Assembly: GCA_020636545.1 (NCBI GenBank)
Contig: JACJXS010000012.1
Span: forward strand, 62,001-126,000
From: Chitinophagales bacterium
GTDB lineage: Bacteria; Bacteroidota; Bacteroidia; Chitinophagales; JADIYW01
Direction of reading: 5' to 3'
DNA length: 64,000 bases
A model generated the notes under the pieces. The model saw only the letters and a program-made list of their open reading frames with translations, searched no databases and was not told the DNA's origin. The position numbers and the translations under genes are program-made. Shown in pieces: positions 16,784 through 26,473 of this stretch (within the stretch, counting starts at the first letter, position 1; every line of letters begins with the position of its first letter).

Positions 16784-19453
16784 ATGGATTTTTTGAAAAA
16801 AAGCTACCTTTTTGCTGTGCTGGTACTTGTTTTAAATTTTACTACAAATGCCCAAATTATCTCATTCACACCACCACCTGAAGATGACAAACCTAGTGTC
16901 CAAGATATTATCAAACAAATAGAAGATACATTAAATATCAGACAAGGTAAAGTGAAAATGGAAGACACACGTCTTGCAGAAGATAAACTAAAACAAATAG
17001 CACCCACACCAAATATGATAGGTGTTGATAAAAATGCACCTGACAAATTATTAAATGAAGCACAAAAAGCAACAGAAACCGTTGAGAAATTAACAGAAAC
17101 GGCAACATTAGAATTAAGAGAAGGTTTGGATACCGTCGATATTTTTGGATTTGAATTCTTTAGAAAAAAAGAAATAAAACTTTTTAATAATGCAGTAGAT
17201 ATAAAACCTCCTTTAAACTATGTTCTAGGAGTTGGAGACCAGATTGTGGTATCAATATGGGGATACGCAGATTATAACCGATTATTTTATATTGATAAAG
17301 ATGGTTATATCCAACAAGAAAATATAGGTAGAGTATATTTAAAAGGCTTGACTTTGGAACAAGCAAAAGAGTTATTAAAAACACGATTCTCTAATGCTTA
17401 TATGATTGACAAATCTAATTTTGATGTATCTATAAATTATTCTAGAGTAATTACAATCAATGTAGTTGGTGATGTTGAAAATCCTGGTTCATATACATTT
17501 CCAGCAATCAATACAGCCTATAATATTTTAACTTATGTGGGTGGTCCGTCAAAATCAGGTTCGCTTAGAGATATTCAAATTAAAAGAGATGGTAAGATTT
17601 ATCAAAGATTTGATTTATATAAATTTTTGTTTGAGCCAGAAAAACAAGGAGATATCTTCTTAAACAATAATGATTACATCTATGTGCCGCTCCAAAAAAA
17701 CATTGTAAAAATTGTAGGAGAAATTAATAAGCCGGGGAAATATGAGTTGTTAGCTGGAGAAACTTTTACTAATTTATTAGGTTTTTGTGGTGGTTTCAAG
17801 CCTAATGCTTTTAAAACAGTTGTTCAAGTAAAAAGATATTTAGAAAATTCTACGGTTATTTTAGATTTCAATCTAGATAGCTTAAAAGCTCTTGGAAAAC
17901 AATTGGAGTTGTTCAATGGAGATGAAGTACTTATCCGAGCAATTCCTGAGCCATTAAAAAACTTTGTTGAAATCAAAGGCTCTGTGATGTTACCAGGGAA
18001 ATACGAATTAGTAAATGGATTCAAAGTAAAAGATATCATCTTAAAAGCACAGGGATTAAAAGATGATATTTACATGGATGAAGCCTATTTGGTTAGAACA
18101 AATATTGATGATGGTCGGAAAAATATTTTTAAAATCAATTTAAACAAAGTTATGAATGAACCTAGTTCTCCAGACAATATGGTTCTTCAAATTAGAGATG
18201 AAATTGAAACTTATTCTAAAACTTATTTCTTAGATACTTTTAGTATTTCAATAACTGGAGAAGTTAGAATGCCAAGAAAGTTTTCTCTTGAAAAAGAGAT
18301 GACTCTGAGAGATGCTGTTATGATGAGTGGTGGTTTTACAGATTTTGCTTTTTTAGATAAGATTATAATTTATCGTGTAAATGAATATTTAGCAGATGAA
18401 ATGCTTTCTTTAAAAATTGATACAACGAATAATTATGCTTCACTAGATTCAATAAAACTCCAAAAAAGAGATAGAATTATTGTAAAAAAAGATTTGTCTA
18501 AATTAGATAAGTACAATGTTGAAGTCAATGGAATGGTAAGAAAACCTGGTGTATTTTCATATCACGAAAATATGACCTTGGCTGATGCAATTATCTTAGC
18601 TGATGGATTTAAAATGGAAGCCGCATCTAATCGTATAGAAATTGCTAGAGTTGCAAATTTTGATAAAGCGATAGCACAATCTGTTCCAACTCAGATGTCA
18701 ATATTGAGTTTTAGTATTGGTAAAAATATTGGAACAGATGAACTGGCAAATTCTACACTACTTCAACCATACGATCAAATATTTGTTAGACCAACACCTG
18801 AATTTGAATTCCAAACTAAGGTTTCTGTTTTAGGTGAAGTGATGTATCCAGGAGATTATGTGTTGGTTTCTAAAGATGAGAAACTCACATCTTTAATTGA
18901 TAGAGCGGGAGGTTTAACTAGATTTGCTTATCCTAAAGGAGCTAGATTATTCAGGAAAACTGATGGTATTGGATACGTTTTAATGGATTTGGATAAAGCA
19001 ATCAAACGTAAAAATTCTAAATTTAATTATATTTTGAATAAAGGAGATTCCATTGTAATTCCAACTGAAAAAGATTTAGTAGTGTTGCAAGGAGAATTTA
19101 ATTATCCAACAAAAAAGAAACCTGAAAGCTTATATATGCCTTTTGCATCAGGTAAAAATTTTAGATATTATATAAAAACTTATGGAGCAGGATTTGGTAA
19201 AGATGCTAAACGTTTAAAAACTTACGTTACTGCACCAAATGGAAGAGTACAAAAAGGAAGAAAAGCATCTATAGAAAAAGGCTCAATTATAACAATCCCA
19301 CCTAAGGATAAAAAAGAGAAGAAAAAGAAAGAAAAGGATGAGCCAGGTTCTGAAGCAAGATATAATGCTATGAAAACCATTAATATTATGATAGGTACCA
19401 TTGCTTCTGCAGTAACAACAACAGTATTATTAATGTCTTTAATTAAGAAATAG
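16784..19453 (+). CDS. SLBB-domain polysaccharide export protein (Wza-like)
   Basis: An 889-residue outer-membrane/periplasmic polysaccharide export protein. It has a signal peptide (about residues 1-23, ending NAQ), a poly_export domain near 140-215 (YVLGVGDQIVVSIWGYADYN), and then a series of SLBB repeats, each recognisable from a strand-Gly pattern such as VVGDVENPGSYTFP, IVGEINKPGKYEL and VLGEVMYPGDYVL. A basic Lys-rich stretch and one hydrophobic segment (about 866-886) end the protein. The multi-SLBB form is typical for Bacteroidota and is larger than E. coli Wza. It starts one base after rfbB. Confidence 0.9.
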   Translation: MDFLKKSYLFAVLVLVLNFTTNAQIISFTPPPEDDKPSVQDIIKQIEDTLNIRQGKVKMEDTRLAEDKLKQIAPTPNMIGVDKNAPDKLLNEAQKATETVEKLTETATLELREGLDTVDIFGFEFFRKKEIKLFNNAVDIKPPLNYVLGVGDQIVVSIWGYADYNRLFYIDKDGYIQQENIGRVYLKGLTLEQAKELLKTRFSNAYMIDKSNFDVSINYSRVITINVVGDVENPGSYTFPAINTAYNILTYVGGPSKSGSLRDIQIKRDGKIYQRFDLYKFLFEPEKQGDIFLNNNDYIYVPLQKNIVKIVGEINKPGKYELLAGETFTNLLGFCGGFKPNAFKTVVQVKRYLENSTVILDFNLDSLKALGKQLELFNGDEVLIRAIPEPLKNFVEIKGSVMLPGKYELVNGFKVKDIILKAQGLKDDIYMDEAYLVRTNIDDGRKNIFKINLNKVMNEPSSPDNMVLQIRDEIETYSKTYFLDTFSISITGEVRMPRKFSLEKEMTLRDAVMMSGGFTDFAFLDKIIIYRVNEYLADEMLSLKIDTTNNYASLDSIKLQKRDRIIVKKDLSKLDKYNVEVNGMVRKPGVFSYHENMTLADAIILADGFKMEAASNRIEIARVANFDKAIAQSVPTQMSILSFSIGKNIGTDELANSTLLQPYDQIFVRPTPEFEFQTKVSVLGEVMYPGDYVLVSKDEKLTSLIDRAGGLTRFAYPKGARLFRKTDGIGYVLMDLDKAIKRKNSKFNYILNKGDSIVIPTEKDLVVLQGEFNYPTKKKPESLYMPFASGKNFRYYIKTYGAGFGKDAKRLKTYVTAPNGRVQKGRKASIEKGSIITIPPKDKKEKKKKEKDEPGSEARYNAMKTINIMIGTIASAVTTTVLLMSLIKK

Positions 19454-20527
19454 TTGAAAGATAATGATGAAATAAAAAACCTTGTAAAAGAGGAAGAAAG
19501 TTCTTTAACTCAAATTCTTGATTTTGGGAATAAGTTTTTTTTTATTATTAAAAGATATTTTATACTTCTTTGTATTCCTTTGTTTTTAGCAGTTTTGTAT
19601 TCTTATAAAAAATCTCAGCAATTATCTACTGAGTATTCTGCTACAATTTCATTTTCTTTATCTGAAGATAGACCCCAAATTTCTTATGGTTCTGCGACAA
19701 TTACTCAACAAGGTTTTTCATTTAGTAGTCCAAATAAATTAAGAGAATATTCTTTTACCGAAAGAGTAGGTTCTAAGTTATTATTTAAAGAGTATTATTA
19801 TAATGGACAAGAAGATTATTTGATTAACCATTATCTGAAAACCTTTGTAGGTTACAAAGAAAGTTATTTTAAATCTTTTACTGATGTAGCTTCGCTAAAT
19901 ACGCAAGAATATAGTGTTTTTAAACGTGTCATAGCTGCAATTAAAGAATCTGTATCCATTGAAAATAACATCAATGCAGAAATTTATTATATTACTGTAA
20001 AAACTATAGATGAAAATTTTACACTATTACTTTGTGAAGCTTTTTATGAAAATTTAATAGATTATTATATTGAACGTTCTACCAAAAAAGAATCATCAGC
20101 AGTTCAGTTTTTACAAAAAAGAGTTGACCAATTAAGAGTAGATTTAGAAAAATCTGAATTTAATTTGGCTGAATATAAAGATAGAGCCAATAATTTGGTT
20201 ACTTATAAAGCCGAGTTAGAAGAAATTAAATACAATCGTTCAAAATTGTTATTGGAAAATGATTTCATGGAATCATCAGTAAAATTAGAAATGGCAAAAA
20301 CGAATTTGACGGCAATTACACCTTTATTTCAAGTAATTGATGCACCTCATCTTCCCTTAAAATCAACACCTAAATCAACATTATCAATTTATGCATTATA
20401 TATAGCTATTGCTATCGTTGCAAATATTTTAGCAATAGCTTTTCTATTCTTTAAATATTACTATTGGCAAGATCTTAAACTAAAAATAATAAAAGCAAGA
20501 AATAAAAATGAAAGTATCTCCAACTAA
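19454..20527 (+). CDS. Wzz/chain-length determinant-like membrane protein
   Basis: A 357-residue polysaccharide co-polymerase-like protein with two membrane segments, one near residues 27-46 (FFIIKRYFILLCIPLFLAVL) and one near 308-330, flanking a periplasmic domain. That domain starts with the beta-rich part after YSKKSQ-like residues and includes a coiled coil near 200-260. There is no C-terminal tyrosine kinase, so it is the kinase-less type. The start is TTG, directly after the upstream stop with no gap; no ATG in frame is near. The end overlaps rfbC by 20 bases. It should set chain length with the SLBB protein. Confidence 0.82.
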   Translation: MKDNDEIKNLVKEEESSLTQILDFGNKFFFIIKRYFILLCIPLFLAVLYSYKKSQQLSTEYSATISFSLSEDRPQISYGSATITQQGFSFSSPNKLREYSFTERVGSKLLFKEYYYNGQEDYLINHYLKTFVGYKESYFKSFTDVASLNTQEYSVFKRVIAAIKESVSIENNINAEIYYITVKTIDENFTLLLCEAFYENLIDYYIERSTKKESSAVQFLQKRVDQLRVDLEKSEFNLAEYKDRANNLVTYKAELEEIKYNRSKLLLENDFMESSVKLEMAKTNLTAITPLFQVIDAPHLPLKSTPKSTLSIYALYIAIAIVANILAIAFLFFKYYYWQDLKLKIIKARNKNESISN

Positions 20528-21086
20528 TATTCCTGATTTATTAATTATTGAACCTGCAATATTTGAAGATGAACGTGGATTTTTCTATGAAAGCTATAAT
20601 CAACAAAAATTTTTAGAAAATGGATTAAATTTTGATTTTGTACAGGATAATCATTCAAAATCTACTTTTGGAGTTTTAAGGGGATTGCATTTTCAAACGG
20701 GAATACATGCTCAAACAAAATTAGTGCGTGTTATTCAAGGTTGTGTAATTGATGTTGCAGTAGATTTAAGAATAGGCTCACCTACTTATTTGCAATCATT
20801 TTCTATTGAGTTGTCTGCGGAGAATAAAAAGCAATTGTTAATACCAAAAGGATTTGCACATGGTTTTTTAGTAATCACAGAAAATTGTGAGTTTATATAT
20901 AAATGCGATGCTTTGTATAATAAAGAAGCTGATGCTGGAGTGTATTTTAATGATCCATCTCTAAATATTGATTGGGGTAATATTGAAGCTACTAATTATA
21001 TTATTAGTGAAAAAGACAAAAATTTACCGTTGGTTAATAATGCTTATTTTTATTTTCCTTTTGAAAAATATACAAATACTTTATGA
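20508..21086 (+). CDS. rfbC: dTDP-4-dehydrorhamnose 3,5-epimerase
   Basis: A 192-residue cupin-fold RmlC that epimerises dTDP-4-keto-6-deoxyglucose at C3 and C5. The catalytic His is in VLRGLHFQ, followed by KLVRVIQGCVIDVAVDLRIGSPTY and PKGFAHGF, which are the family signatures. Length is normal. It begins inside the last codons of the upstream Wzz-like gene and overlaps cysQ by four bases (ATGA), so translation of the operon is tightly coupled. It uses the product of rfbB in the same operon. Confidence 0.93.
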   Translation: MKVSPTNIPDLLIIEPAIFEDERGFFYESYNQQKFLENGLNFDFVQDNHSKSTFGVLRGLHFQTGIHAQTKLVRVIQGCVIDVAVDLRIGSPTYLQSFSIELSAENKKQLLIPKGFAHGFLVITENCEFIYKCDALYNKEADAGVYFNDPSLNIDWGNIEATNYIISEKDKNLPLVNNAYFYFPFEKYTNTL

Positions 21087-21847
21087 TACAAGAAATAATT
21101 AAGATTGCTGAGCAAGCAGGGAATGCTATTTTGGAAATTTACCACAAAGATTTTTCAATTGAATATAAAGACGATAAATCACCATTGACAGATGCTGATA
21201 AAGTTTCTAATCAAATTATCATTGATGAATTAAAAAGATTATCTCCCAATATTCCAATTATTTCCGAAGAAAATAAACTTACAGAATATTCTGAAAGAAA
21301 AAACTGGCCAAAATGTTGGTTAGTTGACCCTATTGATGGTACCAAAGAGTTTATTAAGAAAAATGGAGAATTTACAGTTAATATTGCTTTAATTGAAAAT
21401 GGTGAACCAATTTTAAGTGTCTTAGGTGTGCCTGCTCAAAACAAAATTTTTTATGCAGAAAAAGGAAATGGTTCTTTTGTGATTGAAAATGCGACTACAA
21501 AAGCATTAAAAATAAATGATAAAATTACGGATACAATTAGAATTGTTGGTAGTCGTTCTCACCAAACACCAGAATTATTAGCTTATGTAGAAGAGCAAAA
21601 TAGCAAATTTAAAAATGTAGAATTTGTTGCCGCAGGTAGTTCTCTTAAATTTTGTTTGATTGCTGAGAATAAAGCTGACGTATATCCACGCTTAGGTCCA
21701 ACAATGGAATGGGATACTGCTGCAGGGCAACTTATAGCTACTGAAGCTGGTGCGGAAGTTTTAGTTTGGGAAACCAAGCACCCTTTAGCTTATAATAGAG
21801 AAAATTTATTGAACCCGTATTTTATTGTACAGCCTAAAGGTTTTTAA
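21083..21847 (+). CDS. cysQ: 3'(2'),5'-bisphosphate nucleotidase CysQ
   Basis: A 254-residue inositol-monophosphatase-fold phosphatase that hydrolyses 3'-phosphoadenosine 5'-phosphate to AMP. Metal-binding motifs are visible: EEN (ISEEN), DPIDGTKEF, and the C-terminal WDTAAGQLIATEAG. CysQ removes the by-product of sulfonation from PAPS. Its place as the last gene of a polysaccharide operon, overlapping rfbC by four bases, could reflect sulfated polysaccharide or simple linkage; no sulfotransferase is present here. A strong hairpin follows 16 bases after the stop. Confidence 0.9.
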   Translation: MIQEIIKIAEQAGNAILEIYHKDFSIEYKDDKSPLTDADKVSNQIIIDELKRLSPNIPIISEENKLTEYSERKNWPKCWLVDPIDGTKEFIKKNGEFTVNIALIENGEPILSVLGVPAQNKIFYAEKGNGSFVIENATTKALKINDKITDTIRIVGSRSHQTPELLAYVEEQNSKFKNVEFVAAGSSLKFCLIAENKADVYPRLGPTMEWDTAAGQLIATEAGAEVLVWETKHPLAYNRENLLNPYFIVQPKGF

Positions 21848-21863
21848 GTTGTTAGTTTTCTTA

Positions 21864-21908
21864 ATTATTCTTTGAAAATAAGTGCATAACTTATTTTCAA
21901 AGAATAAT
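21864..21908 (+). terminator. 20-bp perfect inverted repeat, probable terminator of the exopolysaccharide operon
   Basis: The arms 21864-21883 and 21889-21908 are perfectly complementary over 20 bp (left arm ATTATTCTTTGAAAATAAGT) with the 5-nt loop GCATA. The position, 16 bases after cysQ, and the T-rich sequence that follows (TTTGTTTTGTATTTTT) fit transcription termination, although the stem is AT-rich. The perfect symmetry could also serve as an operator for the next gene. Confidence 0.65.
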
Positions 21909-21918
21909 ATTTGTTTTG

Positions 21919-21926
21919 TATTTTTG
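21919..21926 (+). promoter_or_regulatory. candidate -7 box for the secreted endonuclease gene
   Basis: TATTTTTG (TAnnTTTG) ends 15 bases before the ATG at 21942. A near -33 element TTTTC at 21894-21898 lies 20 bases upstream, inside the right arm of the hairpin, so hairpin and promoter overlap. Confidence 0.45.
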
Positions 21927-21941
21927 AGAAAATTACTGAAT

Positions 21942-24821
21942 ATGAATAATAGAATTTTACTATTAAATCTTTTTCTACTATTGTTTTTAGGTATAAATGC
22001 ACAACAATCTATATCTGATTTATCTGTAACTTATTCCCAAAACTTTAATAGTTTAGCTAAAACTGGTGCAACTTCTAATACTTTACCAGCCAATTGGCAT
22101 ATTAATGTATCAGCCAATCCAATGGTTTATAAAGTGGATGTAGGATCCTCAAATTCTGGAGGTATTTATAGTTATGGTGTCATTAATGATGATGATAGAG
22201 CATTAGGCTCAGTAGCTTCTAGTAATGCTTCTGCTAAAAACATTATGTATGGAATGCAGTTTGAAAATAATACGATTAATAATATTCAATCAATTACAGT
22301 TTCCTATACTGGAGAGTTGTGGAGATTGGGTTCTAAAAATATAGATACCTTATTTTTTCAATATAATATTAATGCAGACAGCATTTATAAAGGAACTTGG
22401 GTTAGTGTTCCACAATTGAACTTCACAACACCCGATACAACTGGAGTTAATGGAAGTAGAGTGGGTAATGATGCTCCCTATAAAAAAAATATTAGCTATA
22501 CGATTACTGGTTTAAATATTTCTCCAAGTGCAACTTTTTGGATTAAATGGAGAGATTTTGATGGATTAAGTTCTGATGATGGTCTAGCGATTGATGATTT
22601 ATCAGTTTCATTTGCTGGAGTTACTTTAGCTGCTTGTACTACTCCAACAAATAATGTTTCAAACGTTCTTTTAAATTCAACAATTACAGAAATTGCAACT
22701 AGTTTTACGAAAGCGTCAAATAGTCAAAAACACTTAGTGGTTTATTCTAAAAATTCAACATTAAGTGCTAATCCTGTTGATAAAGCTAATTATTCAGTAG
22801 GAGAGAGTTTAGGAGGTGGAACTGTTGCTTATATAGGTAATGAATTGAATCCTAATTTTATTATAAATAAATTAATTGCAAATACAAATTACACGCTTTT
22901 CTTTTTTCCTTTTAATGATTCTTGTTCAGGCGGACCTTTGTATAAAGTTACATCAATTATTTCTCAAACGATAAAAACAAAGCCATTTCCAAATACTTCG
23001 CCTTATTATGTTTCTTTAGATACAACATTAACTTGCGAGCAATTTAAAACTGCACTAAAAGATAGAATTTCTAATGGACATACAGCTTTGCAATACAATC
23101 AAATTCCTGAAGTATTTGGGAAAACTGATATGGCAAATGGATATATTATTGACCGATACTCAACATGTCAATTTACTTTATTAACTAATTTAGGTTGTCC
23201 AGCTTCTAGCGAATGTAATTGTTATAACCGTGAACATTTAGTTCCTTACTCTTGGTTTGGAACTGGTGAAAATTATCCAATGTACTCAGATATGAATTTT
23301 ATTTACCCATCTGATGCTTATGTAAATAGTGTTCAGAAGGAAAATTTACCTTTAGGTACAACAAGTACACCATATTATACAAACGGAGCAGGTGTAAAAG
23401 TTGGAAAATCAAATATTAATGGTTATTCAGGTGATGTTTTTGAACCAGGAGACCAATATAAAGGCGATTTTGCTCGTGCATTTTTATATTTTGTTACTAG
23501 ATATGAAGATAGTTTGAGTGTATTTAAAACTCGTTATGCTTCAAGTCCATTTATTGATTCTTCATTTACAGGATTCGCACCTTGGTTATTAAAGACCTTA
23601 GTAAATTGGAGCAAAATTGATCCTCCAAGTTCTTTAGAAATTTCAAGAAATGATTCTGTTTATCAATTACAAGGTAATAGAAATCCATACATTGACCATC
23701 CTGAGTGGGTTGAAAAAGCGTTTGGACCTAATGGAAATGGTTGCGAAGTAATTGTAGAATGTAATCAACCAGATACAGTAGCTACAAAACTTTTATTTAC
23801 CAATGTATCTCAGAATTCAATTTCAGGCTCGTTTAATAAAGCAACTGGTGCAGATGGTTATGTTGTTATTTATCGAAAAGGTAAATCTTTCTTGACAACA
23901 TTGACTAATAACCAAACTTATACTGTTGGGCAAATGATTACTAAAACGAGTGGTACGATAACTGATACTTCTTATGTTGGTTTTGTTTCTGCAAATCCTA
24001 ATGATACAATTTTTAATATTACTGGTTTAGTAGATAATGCACGTTATTGGATTGCTGTAATTCCTTATAAAAATTGTCCTTCAGGAAAAGTTTATCGTTC
24101 TCAATTTATTGAAAATGTAAATAAAAATGACACAACTACTGCAAAAAGTTCAACATCTTGTGATGATCCTGGTCAAGCACCAGAAGGTTTGGTGTTTTCT
24201 AATGTAACTAAAAATTCAATCTCAGGTAAATTCAATAAAGTTGTTGGTGGAGCAGATGCTTATTTAGTGCTTTATAGAGCTTCGAGTTCATTTATTGTAG
24301 CTCCTACAGACGGACAAACTTATACTGTTGGACAGTTAATTACTAAAGTAAGTGGTGCTTACACAGATAGTTCAACGATTGGTTATATTTCATCAGGACC
24401 AAACGATACTACTTTTACTATAAATGGATTAGACGCAGGTAAATTATATTGGATTGCTGTTATTCCATTTAATAATTGCCCTTCAGGTCCAAGTTATAGA
24501 ACTGTTATTATTACGAATGTCAATAAAAATGACACATCAACATCTTCTCCAAATGCTATAAAAATTAATAAAGAATTGAATTTTTCTGTTTACCCAAATC
24601 CAGTAAGTAATAACAGATTAAATATTCAATTAGATAAAAGTAATATTGATGCAGTTCGAGTACAAATTGTAGATATTACTGGTCGTATTTTATTTAATGG
24701 AAATATTCCTGAACATACAAAAGTACATCAATTAGAAATTGCTAATTTTGGAAAAGGAATGTACTTCTTACAATTGGAAGATAAAAATGGTTTAAATACT
24801 GTACCGTTTTTAGTTCAATAA
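21942..24821 (+). CDS. secreted endonuclease I family protein with T9SS type A sorting domain
   Basis: A secreted protein of about 959 residues. It has a signal peptide (to INAQ near residue 20), an N-terminal jelly-roll-like region, then an endonuclease I (EndA) domain with CNCYNREHLVPYSWFG, whose His near residue 432 is the expected metal-associated catalytic residue, and YSDMNFIYPSDAYVNS. Two FN3-like repeats follow (about 23.76-24.12 kb and 24.16-24.53 kb), each with GLVDNARYWIAVIPYKNCPSG-like ends. The tail starts FSVYPNPVSNNRLNIQ, a type IX secretion domain. I chose ATG 21942 because the longer frame starts with GTG 21882 inside the hairpin. Confidence 0.88.
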   Translation: MNNRILLLNLFLLLFLGINAQQSISDLSVTYSQNFNSLAKTGATSNTLPANWHINVSANPMVYKVDVGSSNSGGIYSYGVINDDDRALGSVASSNASAKNIMYGMQFENNTINNIQSITVSYTGELWRLGSKNIDTLFFQYNINADSIYKGTWVSVPQLNFTTPDTTGVNGSRVGNDAPYKKNISYTITGLNISPSATFWIKWRDFDGLSSDDGLAIDDLSVSFAGVTLAACTTPTNNVSNVLLNSTITEIATSFTKASNSQKHLVVYSKNSTLSANPVDKANYSVGESLGGGTVAYIGNELNPNFIINKLIANTNYTLFFFPFNDSCSGGPLYKVTSIISQTIKTKPFPNTSPYYVSLDTTLTCEQFKTALKDRISNGHTALQYNQIPEVFGKTDMANGYIIDRYSTCQFTLLTNLGCPASSECNCYNREHLVPYSWFGTGENYPMYSDMNFIYPSDAYVNSVQKENLPLGTTSTPYYTNGAGVKVGKSNINGYSGDVFEPGDQYKGDFARAFLYFVTRYEDSLSVFKTRYASSPFIDSSFTGFAPWLLKTLVNWSKIDPPSSLEISRNDSVYQLQGNRNPYIDHPEWVEKAFGPNGNGCEVIVECNQPDTVATKLLFTNVSQNSISGSFNKATGADGYVVIYRKGKSFLTTLTNNQTYTVGQMITKTSGTITDTSYVGFVSANPNDTIFNITGLVDNARYWIAVIPYKNCPSGKVYRSQFIENVNKNDTTTAKSSTSCDDPGQAPEGLVFSNVTKNSISGKFNKVVGGADAYLVLYRASSSFIVAPTDGQTYTVGQLITKVSGAYTDSSTIGYISSGPNDTTFTINGLDAGKLYWIAVIPFNNCPSGPSYRTVIITNVNKNDTSTSSPNAIKINKELNFSVYPNPVSNNRLNIQLDKSNIDAVRVQIVDITGRILFNGNIPEHTKVHQLEIANFGKGMYFLQLEDKNGLNTVPFLVQ

Positions 24822-24848
24822 AATATTAGAATGTGTAATAAAAATTGT

Positions 24849-24883
24849 AACAGCTCAAATTTATTTGGGCTGTTATTTTTTTC
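24849..24883 (+). terminator. intrinsic terminator after the secreted endonuclease
   Basis: An 11-bp stem (AACAGCTCAAA / TTTGGGCTGTT, one G-U pair) with a 4-nt loop is followed by ATTTTTTTC. The T-tail runs into the last codons of the convergent trpF gene, so one structure may serve both strands. Confidence 0.85.
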
Positions 24884-25496
24884 TAATGAGTTGAATTACT
24901 TTCGATGATTTATCTATATTTTTTAGTCCTGGTTTGTCTTCCAATTTGCTGTTAAAATCTAAGCAATAAGGCAATTGTTTACAATAATTTTGTACAGTTT
25001 CAATATCTGAAATTTCTAATCCTCCTGATAAAAATATAGGTGTTTGGAGTTTGTATTTATCTAATAAATTCCAATCAAATTTTTTGCCACTGCCACCATA
25101 TTCAGTACTTTGTGTGTCAAATAAAAAATAATCAATGACAGTCTCATATTCATTTAATTTATGAAAATCAAATTGTTCATTGATGCCAAACGCTTTAATG
25201 ATTTTAAAATCCAAATATTTTAATTCTTCACAAAATTCAGGGGTTTCATCTCCATGTAATTGTAAGTATTTAAAATTACCTAGTGTTGCAATTCTTATAA
25301 TATTTTTAATGCTTTCATTTACAAAAACTGCTACTTTATTTATACCTATATAATCAGTATCGAGTTGTAAAAAATCTTCTAAATTTATAAAACGTTTTGA
25401 TTTTTCATAGAAAATAAAACCCATAAAATCAGGCTGTAAAGTGGCAATTTGCCTTATGTTTTCTGGCTCTCTCATACCACAAATTTTTATTTTCAT
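24873..25496 (-). CDS. trpF: phosphoribosylanthranilate isomerase
   Basis: A 207-residue (beta/alpha)8 barrel that isomerises phosphoribosylanthranilate in tryptophan synthesis. It starts KIKICGMREPENI with the catalytic Cys, has LQLHGDE, an Asp-containing FLFDTQSTEYGGSGKKFDW strand/loop with the catalytic Asp, and a C-terminal phosphate-binding LSGGL. Length is normal. It overlaps queG by four bases. It is separated from trpA, which lies 30 kb away in this window, so the trp genes are not in one operon here. Confidence 0.93.
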   Translation of the reverse strand: MKIKICGMREPENIRQIATLQPDFMGFIFYEKSKRFINLEDFLQLDTDYIGINKVAVFVNESIKNIIRIATLGNFKYLQLHGDETPEFCEELKYLDFKIIKAFGINEQFDFHKLNEYETVIDYFLFDTQSTEYGGSGKKFDWNLLDKYKLQTPIFLSGGLEISDIETVQNYCKQLPYCLDFNSKLEDKPGLKNIDKSSKVIQLIRKK

Positions 25497-26428
25497 AGCT
25501 TGTTTTTTATAAAGTTGATATTTCTAGTTAATCCTTTAAATTTAGTTCTTTTTACTGGAGAACCCTTGAAAATTTCTTTAAAAATATCTTCAGTAATATC
25601 TTCCCAATCTTCTTTTTTCATTTTCAATAATGCTTCTTTTGGAATAAATTCAGGTTCTTGATGGGCAATTGAAAAACGATTCCAAGGGCAAACTTCTTGA
25701 CAAATATCACAACCAAAAATATAATTTTCCATCTGATTTTTAAACTCAGTAGGAATAATTTCGTCTTTTAGTTCGATAGTCAAATAGGATATGCATTTTG
25801 AAGCATTTATAATTCCAGAGTCTAATATGGCATTTGTTGGACAGGCATCTATGCAAGCGGTACATGTACCACAATAATCTTTATCTAAAGGTGTGTCTAT
25901 GCTGGCATCAATGTCTAAAACTAATTCGGCCAAAAAGAAAAATGAACCTTGTGGTTTAGTAATTAAAATACTGTGTTTCCCAATCCAACCTAATCCTGAT
26001 TTTTTAGCCCAAACACCTTCTAAAATAGGAGCGGAGTCAGTAAATCCTCTACCATTTATGTCTCCAATTTTTTCTTTTAAACGATCTAAAAATAGCCACA
26101 ATTTCTTTTTGATTACATCGTGATAATCTTTACCATAAGCATATTTAGAAATTTTATAATCGTCATGTTCTAATTGTGTATTTGTATAATAATTGTACAT
26201 TAAGGAAACAACTATTTTTGCATCATCAACCAGTAATTTTGGATTTAGACGCACATCAAAATTATTTTCCATGTACCCTAATTTGCCATTGTAATTATTT
26301 TTTAACCAACTTTCCAAGACGGGAGCTTGGTCTTCTAAATAAGCAGCTTTGCTGATGCCACAATAACTAAAACTCAATTCTTTAGCTATCGATTTTATTA
26401 ATTGGGCATTGTTTTCAGCAGCGGACAT
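25493..26428 (-). CDS. queG: epoxyqueuosine reductase QueG
   Basis: A 311-residue cobalamin- and [4Fe-4S]-dependent enzyme that reduces epoxyqueuosine to queuosine in tRNA, the last step of queuosine synthesis. Visible are FTDSAPILEGVWAKKSGLGWIG, with the catalytic Asp, and two ferredoxin-like clusters CGTCTACIDACP and CDICQEVCPWN. The C-terminal HEAT-like domain present in some homologues is absent; the shorter form is common in Bacteroidota. The upstream gene is ferritin, 45 bases away. trpF overlaps the 3' end by four bases. Confidence 0.93.
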   Translation of the reverse strand: MSAAENNAQLIKSIAKELSFSYCGISKAAYLEDQAPVLESWLKNNYNGKLGYMENNFDVRLNPKLLVDDAKIVVSLMYNYYTNTQLEHDDYKISKYAYGKDYHDVIKKKLWLFLDRLKEKIGDINGRGFTDSAPILEGVWAKKSGLGWIGKHSILITKPQGSFFFLAELVLDIDASIDTPLDKDYCGTCTACIDACPTNAILDSGIINASKCISYLTIELKDEIIPTEFKNQMENYIFGCDICQEVCPWNRFSIAHQEPEFIPKEALLKMKKEDWEDITEDIFKEIFKGSPVKRTKFKGLTRNINFIKNKL

Positions 26429-26473
26429 TTACACAGAACAGAATTTTAGTTAAAGAATACTTTGCCAAGAAAA

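Noticed and set aside
21882..21941. Upstream GTG start for the secreted endonuclease
   Set aside because: The GTG is inside a 20-bp hairpin and upstream of the -7 box, and the signal peptide starts at 21942.
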